A stretch of DNA of 36,617 nt. It comes from an uncultured Caulobacterales bacterium (GTDB lineage Bacteria; Pseudomonadota; Alphaproteobacteria; Caulobacterales; Caulobacteraceae). The stretch is taken from assembly GCA_903851655.1 (NCBI GenBank), contig CAINOV010000300.1, forward strand, positions 1 to 36,617, in the 5' to 3' direction. Shown piece after piece: positions 8,979-17,855 of the stretch. The stretch's first letter is position 1; each line of letters opens with the position of its first letter. Below the pieces are notes generated by a model. The model was not told the origin of the DNA and ran no database searches. It worked only from the letters and a program-made list of their open reading frames with translations. A program made the translations under genes and the position numbers.

Positions 8979-9497
8979 ATGACCGCTCAAAAATCCAGCT
9001 ATGATCGTGAAGACCTGCTCGCCTGCGCCCGCGGGGAGCTGTTCGGCCCCGGCAACGCCCAGCTGCCTGCGCCGCCCATGCTGATGATGGACCGCATCAC
9101 CGAAATCACCGCGGACGGCGGCAAGTTCGGCAAGGGCTACATTCAGGCGGAGCTGGATATCCACCCGGACCAGTGGTTCTTCCAGTGCCACTTCCTGAAT
9201 GATCCGGTGATGCCGGGCAGCCTCGGCCTGGACGCCATGTGGCAGCTGGTGGGTTTCTTCCTCGGCTGGGCCGGCAAACCGGGCAAGGGCCGCGCGCTGC
9301 AGGCCGGAGAGGTGAAGTTCTCGGGCCAGGTCACGCCGAAGATCAAGAAGATCACCTACAAGATCGACATGTCCCGGGTGATTGATCGTCGTCTTGTGAT
9401 GGGAATCGGCGATGCGGTGATGGAAGCGGACGGAAAGCAGATCTATACCGCCAAGGACCTGCGCGTCGGCCTTTTCGATCCCAAGGATCTGCTCTGA
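8979..9497 (+). CDS. fabA: 3-hydroxydecanoyl-ACP dehydratase/isomerase FabA
   Basis: A 172-residue hot-dog-fold enzyme, the same length as E. coli FabA. It dehydrates 3-hydroxyacyl-ACP and isomerises trans-2- to cis-3-decenoyl-ACP, the branch point to unsaturated fatty acids. Seen: [20 protein letters not shown], with catalytic His71 and Asp85 (His70/Asp84 in E. coli). It is the first gene of fabA-fabB-fabI, with spacings of 52 and 38 bases, so the three are probably co-transcribed. The ATG at 8979 gives the standard N-terminus. Confidence 0.97.
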   Translation: MTAQKSSYDREDLLACARGELFGPGNAQLPAPPMLMMDRITEITADGGKFGKGYIQAELDIHPDQWFFQCHFLNDPVMPGSLGLDAMWQLVGFFLGWAGKPGKGRALQAGEVKFSGQVTPKIKKITYKIDMSRVIDRRLVMGIGDAVMEADGKQIYTAKDLRVGLFDPKDLL

Positions 9498-9549
9498 GGC
9501 CTGTCCGGGGTCCGTAGTCAAAAAAAGAGATAGCAGGGAAGACCTAGGC

Positions 9550-10776
9550 ATGCGTCGTGTCGCCATCACAGGCATCGGAATCGTCTCGAGCATCGGCAAT
9601 TCGAAGGAAGAGGTGACGGACTCCCTGCGCGAAGCGCGCTCCGGCGTGGTGGCGGCGCAGGACTATGCCGACCTCGGCTTCCGCAGCCGGGTCTATGCGC
9701 CGGTGACGCTGGACTGGGAGGCGGTCGTCGACCGGCGCGCGGCGCGCTTCCTGGCCGACGGCACCGCCTACGCCCATGTGGCCATGGAGCAGGCCATCGC
9801 CGACGCCGGCCTGACGCCGGAAGAGATTTCGGACGAGCGCACCGGGCTGATCGTCGGCTCCGGCGGCCCCTCGGCGAAGACCATCGTCAGCGCGGCGGAC
9901 ACCACCCGGGACAAGGGCCCCAAGCGCATCGGGCCGTTCGCCGTGCCCAAGGCCATGAGCTCGGGCCCGTCGGCCGTCCTGTCCACCTGGTTCAAGATCC
10001 GCGGGATCAACTATTCGATCTCGTCCGCCTGCGCGACCTCGACCCACTGCATCGGCGCGGCGGCGGAGCAGATCATGCTCGGCCGTCAGGACGTAATGTT
10101 CGCCGGCGGCTGCGAGGAGCTGGACTGGACCCTGTCGGACCTGTTCGACGCCATGGGCGCCATGTCGTCCAAGTTCAACGACACGCCATCCGTGGCCTCC
10201 CGCGCCTATGACCGGGACCGGGACGGGTTCGTCATCGCCGGGGGCGCCGGCATGCTCGTTCTGGAAGACCTCGACCGGGCCCGGGCCCGGGGCGCGCCCA
10301 TCTATGCGGAGATCACGGGCTACGCCGCCAATTCCGACGGCCATGACATGGTCGCTCCCTCCGGCGAAGGCGCAGTCCGCTGCATGCGGCTGGCCATGGA
10401 AGGCTTCGGCGGGCGCAGGCCGGGCCGGATCGACTATCTCAACCCGCACGGCACCGGCACGCCGGTGGGCGACGAGAAGGAGATCGGGGCCATCACCGAG
10501 GTGTTCGGCGCCGACATGCCGCCGGTCTCCTCCACCAAGTCGCTGACCGGCCACTCCCTCGGCGCGGCCGGCGTGCAGGAGGCGATCTACTGCCTGCTGA
10601 TGATGAAGTCCGGCTTCATCGCCAAGAGCGCCCATATCGACAACCTCGACCCCGCCTTCGAAGGCGCCAACATCGTCCGGGAGACGATCTCCAACGCCCG
10701 GCTGGACACGGTCATGTCCAACAGCTTCGGCTTCGGCGGCACCAACGGATGCCTGATCATGAGCCGCGTCGACTGA
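9550..10776 (+). CDS. fabB: 3-oxoacyl-ACP synthase I FabB
   Basis: A 408-residue thiolase-fold condensing enzyme that extends cis-3-decenoyl-ACP and other acyl-ACPs using malonyl-ACP. The catalytic triad is visible: Cys161 in SSACATS, His300 in NPHGTGTP and His335 in [11 protein letters not shown]. The C-terminal FGFGGTN glycine loop is also present. Pairing with fabA marks it as FabB rather than FabF. The ATG at 9550 is preceded by a purine-rich stretch with GCAGGGAAG. Confidence 0.97.
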   Translation: MRRVAITGIGIVSSIGNSKEEVTDSLREARSGVVAAQDYADLGFRSRVYAPVTLDWEAVVDRRAARFLADGTAYAHVAMEQAIADAGLTPEEISDERTGLIVGSGGPSAKTIVSAADTTRDKGPKRIGPFAVPKAMSSGPSAVLSTWFKIRGINYSISSACATSTHCIGAAAEQIMLGRQDVMFAGGCEELDWTLSDLFDAMGAMSSKFNDTPSVASRAYDRDRDGFVIAGGAGMLVLEDLDRARARGAPIYAEITGYAANSDGHDMVAPSGEGAVRCMRLAMEGFGGRRPGRIDYLNPHGTGTPVGDEKEIGAITEVFGADMPPVSSTKSLTGHSLGAAGVQEAIYCLLMMKSGFIAKSAHIDNLDPAFEGANIVRETISNARLDTVMSNSFGFGGTNGCLIMSRVD

Positions 10777-10814
10777 TCGTCGCCGACGCCTCGGACCCTT
10801 GAGAGAACACAGAC

Positions 10815-11627
10815 ATGGCTGAAGAGATGAACCTGCCCAAGGGCGACCTGATGAAGGGCAAGAAGGGCCTCGTCATGGGGGTCGCCAACCACAACTCCAT
10901 CGCCTGGGGGATCGCCAGCCAGCTGGCCGCCCAGGGCGCCGAGATCGCCTTCAGCTATATCGAGGCCATGGAGAAGCGCGTCCGGCCGCTGGGCGAGTCC
11001 ATCGGCGTGAAGGTGTTCGTGCCGGCCGAGGTGACCGACGACGCCTCGATGGATGCGGCCTTCGCCACCCTGGAGAAGGAATTCGGGACCCTGGACTTCG
11101 TGGTCCACGCCATCGCGTTCTCCGACAAGAACGAACTTCGCGGCTCGTTCGTGGACAACACCACGCGGGAGAACTTCCTGAATTCCATGAACATCTCCGC
11201 CTATTCCTTTGTCGACGTGGCCCGGCGGGCGGAAAGACTGATGCCCAACGGCGGCTCGATGATCACCCTGACCTATCTGGGGTCGGAGCGGGTGATCCCG
11301 AACTACAACGTCATGGGCGTCTGCAAGGCGGCGCTGGAGGCGGCGACCCGCTACATCGCCCGCGACCTGGGGCCGAAGGGCATTCGGGTGAACGCCATTT
11401 CCGCAGGGGCCATCCGCACCCTGTCCCTGGCCGGCATCCAGGACGGCCGCAAGATGATCGCCCAGGGCCGGCAGTTCTCCGCCCTGAAGGAAGACACCTC
11501 GGTGGAGGGCGTGGCCGGCTGCGCCCTGTGGCTGTTGTCCGAACTGGGCCGCTCGACCACCGGGGAAGTGATCCACGTGGATGCAGGCTTCCACATGATC
11601 GGCCTGCCGGACGAAACGCCGGAATAG
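10815..11627 (+). CDS. fabI: Enoyl-ACP reductase (NADH) FabI
   Basis: A 270-residue short-chain dehydrogenase-type enoyl-ACP reductase performing the last step of each elongation cycle. Seen: the glycine-rich nucleotide loop GVANHNSIAWGIA, and the FabI active-site pattern Tyr154, Tyr164 and Lys171 in LTYLGSERVIPNYNVMGVCK. A SAGAIRTLSL loop follows, which is where the inhibitor triclosan contacts FabI in characterised enzymes. It is 38 bases after fabB and likely in the same transcript. A GC-rich imperfect hairpin follows. Confidence 0.97.
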   Translation: MAEEMNLPKGDLMKGKKGLVMGVANHNSIAWGIASQLAAQGAEIAFSYIEAMEKRVRPLGESIGVKVFVPAEVTDDASMDAAFATLEKEFGTLDFVVHAIAFSDKNELRGSFVDNTTRENFLNSMNISAYSFVDVARRAERLMPNGGSMITLTYLGSERVIPNYNVMGVCKAALEAATRYIARDLGPKGIRVNAISAGAIRTLSLAGIQDGRKMIAQGRQFSALKEDTSVEGVAGCALWLLSELGRSTTGEVIHVDAGFHMIGLPDETPE

Positions 11628-11648
11628 GCCGCCCGGCGCACAGGATCG

Positions 11649-11673
11649 CGGGGTCGCAAAAACTGCGCCCCCG
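11649..11673 (+). terminator. Possible terminator-like hairpin after fabI
   Basis: CGGGGTCGC pairs with GCGCCCCCG across an AAAAACT loop, with one central mismatch. It starts 21 bases after the fabI stop and lies before the AMP nucleosidase start at 11712. The downstream TGTCTCG is not a real T run, so termination is only possible and may be partial. Confidence 0.35.
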
Positions 11674-11711
11674 TGTCTCGCCACTGTCAGGATTGGACGC
11701 TATGCTGCGTC

Positions 11712-13163
11712 ATGACTGACCTGAATACGCCCGATGCGGTCATCGATGCTCTGGAGCGGCGCTACGCCGAGGCCGTGGAGCGCCTGCGCACCGCCCTTCA
11801 CCTCTATCTGACCACGGGCGAGCGGCCGGATCCCGCGGCCCGCATGGACGGCGCCTTCACCTATCCGGAGCTGCGCCTGACCTACCGCCAGGACGGGGCC
11901 ATCCCGCGGCCGCACCGGGCCTACGCCCTGCTGCGGCATCCGGGGGTCTATGCGGTCAGCCTGACCCGGCCGGCCCTGTTCCGCACCTATCTGCGCGAGC
12001 AGCTGCAGCTGCTGATGCAGGACTTTCCGGTGACCGTCGAGGTCCGGTCCTCGGACGTGGAAATCCCTTACCCCTACGTGCTGGATGGGGCGGGCGAGCT
12101 GGACCTGCAGGGCGCCGTCAGCGCCGATCTGGCGCGCTGGTTCCCCACCACGCACCTCTCGCAGATCGGGGACGAGGTGGCGGACGGGGTCTGGGAGCCG
12201 GGCCTGGCCGACGCCGAACCCCTGGCCCTGTTCGACGCCCTGCGCATTGATTTCAGCCTCGCCCGGCTGAAGCACTATACGGGCGCCCCGGCCGAACACA
12301 CCCAACCCTTCGTCCTGTTCACCAACTACCATCGCTATGTGGACGAATTCGTGCGCTGGGGCGTGGCGGAGATCGCCCGGGGCGGGCCCTACACCCAGAT
12401 GTCCTGCTGCGGCGGCGTGCTGATCGACCGCGACACGCCCGATGCGGAGCGGCTGGTGGCCGAGGCGCCCTGGCGCAAGCACCAGATGCCCGCCTATCAC
12501 CTGATGCGCGAGGACGGCCAGGGCGTCACGCTGGTGAACATCGGAGTCGGCCCGTCCAACGCCAAGACCATCACCGACCATCTGGCGGTGCTGCGGCCCC
12601 AGGCCTGGATGATGATCGGCCATTGCGGCGGCCTGCGCCCCAGCCAGACCATCGGCGACTATGTGCTGGCCCACGCCTATCTGCGGGACGATCACGTGCT
12701 GGACGACGCCCTGCCGCCGGAAATCCCCATCCCGCCCATCGCCGAGGTGCAGCTGGCCCTGTCCCGGGCGGCGGAGCGGATCACCGGGGAGAGCGGCGAC
12801 GCCCTGAAGAAGCGCCTGCGCACCGGCACCGTGGTCACCACCGACGACCGGAACTGGGAGCTGCGCTACACCATCTCCGCCCTGCGCTTCAACCAGTCCC
12901 GGGCGGTGGCCATCGACATGGAGAGCGCCACCATCGCCGCCCAGGGCTATCGGTTCCGCGTGCCGTACGGGACCCTGCTCTGCGTCTCCGACAAGCCCCT
13001 GCACGGGGAGCTGAAGCTGCCGGGCCAGGCCAATCAGTTCTACGAACAGGCCATCAGCCAGCACCTGCGCATCGGCATCGCCGCCGTAGACGTGCTGCGG
13101 GACGAGGGCGCCCGCCTGCACAGCCGGAAGCTCCGCGCCTTCGACGAGCCGCCGTTCCGCTGA
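11712..13163 (+). CDS. amn: AMP nucleosidase
   Basis: A 483-residue protein, almost the same length as E. coli Amn (484). It hydrolyses AMP to adenine and ribose 5-phosphate and so controls the AMP pool. The N-terminal regulatory domain covers about residues 1-170. The C-terminal part is a nucleoside phosphorylase-type fold, with VLFTNYHRYVDEFV, GHCGGLRPSQTIGDYVLAHA, VAIDMESATIA and CVSDKPLHGE. The frame is open further upstream, but the ATG at 11712 (MTDLNTPD) gives the family N-terminus. It is followed after 62 bases by a phosphatase gene on the same strand. Confidence 0.95.
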   Translation: MTDLNTPDAVIDALERRYAEAVERLRTALHLYLTTGERPDPAARMDGAFTYPELRLTYRQDGAIPRPHRAYALLRHPGVYAVSLTRPALFRTYLREQLQLLMQDFPVTVEVRSSDVEIPYPYVLDGAGELDLQGAVSADLARWFPTTHLSQIGDEVADGVWEPGLADAEPLALFDALRIDFSLARLKHYTGAPAEHTQPFVLFTNYHRYVDEFVRWGVAEIARGGPYTQMSCCGGVLIDRDTPDAERLVAEAPWRKHQMPAYHLMREDGQGVTLVNIGVGPSNAKTITDHLAVLRPQAWMMIGHCGGLRPSQTIGDYVLAHAYLRDDHVLDDALPPEIPIPPIAEVQLALSRAAERITGESGDALKKRLRTGTVVTTDDRNWELRYTISALRFNQSRAVAIDMESATIAAQGYRFRVPYGTLLCVSDKPLHGELKLPGQANQFYEQAISQHLRIGIAAVDVLRDEGARLHSRKLRAFDEPPFR

Positions 13164-13225
13164 GACCTGACCGGCCGCGATCGACAGCCCTCGCAACCCG
13201 ACGCGCCATCCCGTACAGTAAAGAC

Positions 13226-14008
13226 ATGACCTCCAGCCGAATCCTGACCTTCGAAGGCGTCGACAACTTCCGCGACTATGGGGACTATGCGACCCACCAC
13301 GGCGCCCGCCTCGCCCGGGGCGTCCTCTATCGCTCCGCCCACCACGCCCGGGCCACGGACGCCGACCTGGCGCAGATGGCCGCCCTTGGCCTTGCGACGG
13401 TCGTGGATCTGCGCCGCAAGAGCGAACGGGAGCGGGAACCGTCCCGCCGGCCCACGTCCTTCGCCGCCCGGGTCATCGAGAACGATATCGGCGACGTGGG
13501 CGTAGCGCCGCACATGACCTTCGTCGCCAACAACGAGCTGACCCCGGACTCGGTGCGGGGCTTCATGATCGAGGAGTATCGCCGCATTCCCTTCGAGCCG
13601 CGGCACCTCGACCTCTATCGCCGGTATTTCCAGGCCGTGGCGGCGGCGGACGGGCCAGTAGTGATCCACTGCGCGGCGGGCAAGGACCGGACCGGACTGC
13701 TGGCCGCCCTGACGCACAAGGTGGTCGGCGTGCATGACGACGACATCTACGAGGACTACATCCTGACCAACGCCGCCGCCCGGATCGAGGAGCGGGCGCC
13801 GCTGGTGCAGCAGAACATCGGCGAGGCCACGGGCCGCACCCCGTCGCTTGAGGCCGTCCGCGCGTTTCTAGGGGTGATGCCGGACTATCTGGAGGCCGCC
13901 TTCGCCGAGATTGATTCGGGCCACGGCGCCCTCGACGCCTATCTGGAGCGGGCGCTGGGGGTCGACGCCGACGTCAAGGCGCGGCTCCGGGCCCGGCTGC
14001 TGGCCTAG
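13226..14008 (+). CDS. Tyrosine/serine phosphatase-like protein (Y_phosphatase3 type)
   Basis: A 260-residue protein with the cysteine-phosphatase signature VVIHCAAGKDRTG, catalytic Cys149 and Arg155. The N-terminus has the family's NFRDYG motif, LARGVLYRSA and VVDLRRKSERERE, where the Asp is typical of the fold. The closest family is the Y_phosphatase3 (PF13350) group, which includes phosphotyrosine, phosphoserine and phosphoinositide phosphatases such as mycobacterial PtpB. The substrate cannot be deduced. The ATG at 13226 has only a weak purine stretch upstream. Position after AMP nucleosidase suggests co-transcription but not a shared pathway. Confidence 0.88.
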   Translation: MTSSRILTFEGVDNFRDYGDYATHHGARLARGVLYRSAHHARATDADLAQMAALGLATVVDLRRKSEREREPSRRPTSFAARVIENDIGDVGVAPHMTFVANNELTPDSVRGFMIEEYRRIPFEPRHLDLYRRYFQAVAAADGPVVIHCAAGKDRTGLLAALTHKVVGVHDDDIYEDYILTNAAARIEERAPLVQQNIGEATGRTPSLEAVRAFLGVMPDYLEAAFAEIDSGHGALDAYLERALGVDADVKARLRARLLA

Positions 14009-14009
14009 C

Positions 14010-14024
14010 CTGCCGCTGCGGCAG
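14010..14024 (+). terminator. Small hairpin after the phosphatase gene
   Basis: CTGCCG and CGGCAG form a perfect 6-bp stem around a CTG loop, starting two bases after the phosphatase TAG. No T run follows. It could slow polymerase or protect the mRNA end; as a terminator it is weak. Confidence 0.3.
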
Positions 14025-14131
14025 TGGTGATTCGCAAGCCGGAACGATGCTATGCACGGACCAACCCTGGCGCGCGCCATGCCGCCGGCCGCCAAACCGC
14101 CCCCGCGAGACCGGGCTGAAGCAGGAAGATC

Positions 14132-16423
14132 ATGTCCAACGACCAGCGTAGCCTGACGGACCAGGAAGCCCTCGATTTCCACCGCTATCCCACCCCTGGC
14201 AAGATCGCCGTGGTGGCCACCAAGCCGATGGCGACCCAGCGGGACCTCAGCCTCGCCTATTCCCCCGGGGTCGCGGCTCCGGTCCACGCCATCGCCGCCG
14301 ATCCCGACGCCGCCTATGACTACACCTCCAAGGGCAACCTGGTGGCGGTCATCTCCAACGGCACCGCCATCCTCGGGCTCGGGGATCTGGGCGCGCTGGC
14401 CTCCAAGCCGGTGATGGAGGGCAAGAGCGTGCTGTTCAAGCGCTTCGCCGACGTGGATTCCATCGACATCGAACTGTCGTCCAAGGATCCGGACGAGATC
14501 ATCACGGTGGTGAAGAACATCGGCGTGACCTTCGGCGGCATCAATCTGGAGGACATCAAGAGCCCCGAATGCTTCCGCATCGAGACCGAGCTGCAGGAGC
14601 TGCTGGACATACCCGTCTTCCATGACGACCAGCACGGCACGGCGATCATCTCCGCCGCCGGCCTGATCAACGCCTGCCACATCACCGGCCGGGACATGTC
14701 GAAGATCAAGGTGGTGCTGAACGGGCCGGGGGCCGCAGGCATCGCCACCCTGGAGCTGATCAAGGCCATGGGCGTGCGGCCGGAGAACTGTATCGCCGTC
14801 GACTCCAAGGGCGTGCTCTATCAGGGCCGGACCGAGGGCATGAACCAGTGGAAGAGCGCCCACGCCGTGGCCACGGACAAGCGCACCCTGCTGGAGGCGG
14901 CCCAGGGCGCCGACGTGCTGATGGGCCTCTCGCAGAAGGGCGCGTTCAGCGAGGAGATCATCCGGGCGCTGGCCCCCAATCCGATCATCTTCGCCATGGC
15001 CAATCCCGATCCGGAGATCACCCCGGAAGAGGTCCACGCCATCCGCAAGGACGCGATCATGGCCACGGGCCGGTCGGACTATCCCAACCAGGTCAACAAC
15101 GTTCTGGGCTTTCCCTACATCTTCCGCGGCGCCCTGGACGTCCGGGCGCGGCGGGTGAACAACGAGATGAAGATCGCCTGCGCCCAGGCCCTCGCCCAGC
15201 TGGCCCGGGAGGATGTCCCCGACGAGGTCGCCGCCGCCTATCAGGGTCGCCAGCTGCGCTTCGGACCGGACTACATCATCCCGTCGCCCTTCGATCCCCG
15301 GCTGATGTGGTACATCCCCCCCTTCGTGGCCAAGGCGGCCATGGACACCGGCGTCGCCCGCCGACCCATCGAGGACATGGCCGCCTATCGGGCCAGCCTG
15401 GCCCGCCGCCTCGACCCCTCGGCCGACTTCCTGCAGAAGATCTCCGGCGCCGTGCAGCGCGGGCGGCACAAGCGCATCGTGTTCGCCGAGGGCGAGGAGG
15501 CCAGCGTCATCCGCGCCGCCTACGCCTTCCAGGGCCAGGGCTACGGCCGGGCCATCCTGTGCGGCCGGGAGGAGCTGATCCTGCGCAACATGGCCGACCT
15601 GGGCCTCGATCCGGCGGAGGCCGATCTCGAGATCATCAACGCCCGCCTGTCGGACCGGAACGCCGAGTACGTGGACTTCCTCTACAAGCGGCTGCAGCGG
15701 GACGGCTTCCTGCTGCGGGACGCCCAGCGGCTGATCAACCAGGACCGCAACTCCTTCGCCGCCACCATGGTGGCGCTGGGCCACGCCGACGGCATGGTCA
15801 CCGGCGTCACCCGCAACTTCGACCAGGCCCTGGAGGAGGTGCTGCGGGTCATCGACCCCTCGCCGGAGAGCCGGGTGATGGGCATGAGCGTGCTGCTGGC
15901 CAAGGGCCGGACCATCTTCGTCGCCGACACCACCGTCTCGGAACTGCCGGACTCCAACGTCCTGGCGGACATCGCCGTGGAGGTCGCCCACGCCGCCCGC
16001 CGCCTCGGGCATGAGCCGCGGGTGGCCTTCCTGTCCTATTCCACCTTCGGCAATCCCCCCGGCCCCCGGGGGGAGAAGGTGCGCGAGGCCGTGGCGCTGA
16101 TGGATCGCCGCACGGACCTGGACTTCGAATACGAGGGCGAGGTGCCGCCGGACGTGGCGCTCAGCGTCGAGGCCCGGGCCAACTATCCGTTCCAGCGCCT
16201 GACCGGGGACGCGAATGTGCTGGTGATGCCGGCCATCCACTCGGCCTCCATCGCCACCAAGCTGGTGCAGGCGGTGGGCGGCGCCACGGTGATCGGCCCG
16301 CTGTTGCTGGGCCTGTCCCGGCCGGTGCAGATCTGCCAGCTGTCGGCCTCGGTCAGCCACATCCTGAACATGGCCATCTTCGCCGCCTATGACGTGCGGG
16401 CGAGCCTCGAGCGGGACGTCTGA
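14132..16423 (+). CDS. maeB: NADP-dependent malic enzyme with C-terminal phosphotransacetylase-like domain
   Basis: A 763-residue two-domain protein of the MaeB type, which decarboxylates malate to pyruvate and supplies NADPH. The malic enzyme part spans about residues 1-430. It shows YTSKGNLVAVISNGTAILG, INLEDIKSPECF, HDDQHGTA (metal and substrate region) and the nucleotide loop VVLNGPGAAGIATLEL. The remainder resembles phosphate acetyltransferase, beginning near KRIVFAEGEEASVIRA and containing TVSELPDSNVLADIA. In known MaeB proteins this domain is regulatory (acetyl-CoA sensing) rather than catalytic. The ATG at 14132 follows GCAGGAAG. Its TGA abuts the stop of the convergent transporter gene in a shared TGATCA. 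Confidence 0.96.
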   Translation: MSNDQRSLTDQEALDFHRYPTPGKIAVVATKPMATQRDLSLAYSPGVAAPVHAIAADPDAAYDYTSKGNLVAVISNGTAILGLGDLGALASKPVMEGKSVLFKRFADVDSIDIELSSKDPDEIITVVKNIGVTFGGINLEDIKSPECFRIETELQELLDIPVFHDDQHGTAIISAAGLINACHITGRDMSKIKVVLNGPGAAGIATLELIKAMGVRPENCIAVDSKGVLYQGRTEGMNQWKSAHAVATDKRTLLEAAQGADVLMGLSQKGAFSEEIIRALAPNPIIFAMANPDPEITPEEVHAIRKDAIMATGRSDYPNQVNNVLGFPYIFRGALDVRARRVNNEMKIACAQALAQLAREDVPDEVAAAYQGRQLRFGPDYIIPSPFDPRLMWYIPPFVAKAAMDTGVARRPIEDMAAYRASLARRLDPSADFLQKISGAVQRGRHKRIVFAEGEEASVIRAAYAFQGQGYGRAILCGREELILRNMADLGLDPAEADLEIINARLSDRNAEYVDFLYKRLQRDGFLLRDAQRLINQDRNSFAATMVALGHADGMVTGVTRNFDQALEEVLRVIDPSPESRVMGMSVLLAKGRTIFVADTTVSELPDSNVLADIAVEVAHAARRLGHEPRVAFLSYSTFGNPPGPRGEKVREAVALMDRRTDLDFEYEGEVPPDVALSVEARANYPFQRLTGDANVLVMPAIHSASIATKLVQAVGGATVIGPLLLGLSRPVQICQLSASVSHILNMAIFAAYDVRASLERDV

Positions 16424-17779
16424 TCAGGCCGCGGCCTTCGTCGCCGCCGCCTGCCGGGCGATGTGGCGCGCCAGGACCAGGCACAGCACGACGGCGGGCA
16501 GGCCGAAGGCGGCCGCCCCGAGATAGAACAGGGCGTAGCTGTCCATCAGGCTGCGGCCCTGATGCAGGCCGTCGATCACGGCCCCGGAAAAGCCCTTCAG
16601 CGACTTGCCGGTCCAGGCCAGGGCAGAGGTCATGACTGCGTATTGCGTGGCCGTATAGCCGAGCCGGGTCAGGCTGGACATATAGGCCACCAGCGCCACG
16701 CCGGAAAAGCCGATGGCGAAGGAGTCCAGGGCCATGATCGCCTCGAAGGCGGCGAGGTCGGGCCCGTGGCGCGCCAGCCAGGCGAACAGGGCGATCGCCA
16801 CCGGCTGGATCAGCGCGCCCAGGATCAGCGTCCGGGCGTAACCCAGCCGCACGGCGCACAGACCGCCGAGACTCACGCCGATCACCGTCGCCCACAGGCC
16901 GATGGTCCCCCGCACCAGACCCACCGTGGTCTTGGCGACCCCCAGGTCCTTGTAGAACGGGTTGGTCACCGGCCCCCGCAGATAGTCCGGCAGGTGATAC
17001 AGGGTGATGGTCAGCAGCATCACCGCGGCAAAGGCCCCGTGGTCGGTGAAGAAGTTCACGATCGGCCCGAAGATGGCGTCGGCCACACCCCGCAGGCTGG
17101 TGAGAGGGGCCATCTTCTCCCGGGCCTGGATGGCGGCGTCGGCGGCCTCCGGCTCCTTCGCCATCAGGACCGCCGCCATGCCCACGCCGGTGAGCGCCGC
17201 CATCACCAGATAGCTCGACGACCAGCCGAAGGATTGGGCCATGATCAGGATCAGCGACTCCGTCACCAGCAAGGCGATCCGGTAGCCGAGACTGTAGACG
17301 GAGGTCAGAAGCCCGATCTCGTCCGGATCGTCGGCGATCTCGATCCGCCAGGCGTCGACGACGATGTCCTGGGTGGAAGACGCAAACGCCACCACCAGGG
17401 CCGCAAGAGCCAGGTTCACCAGCCCGCCCCCCGGCCCGATCAGGGCCATGGCGGCCAGGCCCAGGGCGATGACGACCTGCGCCAGCAGCATCCATCCCCG
17501 GCGCCGTCCCAGCCTGCCGGTCAGGGGCGCGCCGATCCGGTCGATCAGGGGCGCCCAGACCCATTTCAGCGTGTAGGCCAGCCCGACCCAGGAGGCGAAG
17601 CCGATGGCGGTGAGGCTGACATGCCCTTCCCGCAGCCAGTAGCCCAGGGTGTTGCCGGTGAGCATGAACGGCAGGCCGGAGGAGAAGCCCAGCGCCAGCA
17701 TGGCCGCCGCCTTGGGTCGCCGCAGCGCGCGGAGGGTGTCGAGCGTCCGGCGGCGGGACGCGGCGGGAGGAGGACTCAT
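16424..17779 (-). CDS. AmpG-type MFS transporter (muropeptide permease family)
   Basis: A 451-residue polytopic membrane protein with about 12 hydrophobic segments. The N-terminal region GFSSGLPFMLTGNTLGYWL and the following WVWAPLIDRI and FASSTQDIVVDAWRIE are characteristic of AmpG. AmpG imports anhydromuropeptides (GlcNAc-anhydroMurNAc peptides) from the periplasm for cell-wall recycling. A cytoplasmic loop around residues 215-235 is charged. The ATG at 17779 follows the hybrid kinase gene on the same strand after 76 bases. The stop is back to back with that of maeB. AmpG-like members with other substrates exist, so the cargo is inferred. Confidence 0.88.
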   Translation of the reverse strand: MSPPPAASRRRTLDTLRALRRPKAAAMLALGFSSGLPFMLTGNTLGYWLREGHVSLTAIGFASWVGLAYTLKWVWAPLIDRIGAPLTGRLGRRRGWMLLAQVVIALGLAAMALIGPGGGLVNLALAALVVAFASSTQDIVVDAWRIEIADDPDEIGLLTSVYSLGYRIALLVTESLILIMAQSFGWSSSYLVMAALTGVGMAAVLMAKEPEAADAAIQAREKMAPLTSLRGVADAIFGPIVNFFTDHGAFAAVMLLTITLYHLPDYLRGPVTNPFYKDLGVAKTTVGLVRGTIGLWATVIGVSLGGLCAVRLGYARTLILGALIQPVAIALFAWLARHGPDLAAFEAIMALDSFAIGFSGVALVAYMSSLTRLGYTATQYAVMTSALAWTGKSLKGFSGAVIDGLHQGRSLMDSYALFYLGAAAFGLPAVVLCLVLARHIARQAAATKAAA

Positions 17780-17855
17780 GGAACCCGTCAGGCTGGATCA
17801 GACCGTCAAGGTGACGGCTCGCCGCGCCCGGGGCAAGGGCGGGTTTCGTCCAGCC

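Noticed and set aside
13868-16360. An 830-codon minus-strand open frame opposite maeB.
   Set aside because: It is a GC-driven shadow: His/Gly/Arg/Gln-rich with no domain, while the plus strand encodes an intact malic enzyme.
17804-17809. TTGACG on the minus strand before the AmpG-type gene, a good -35 sequence.
   Set aside because: No matching -10 at the right distance before the ATG at 17779.
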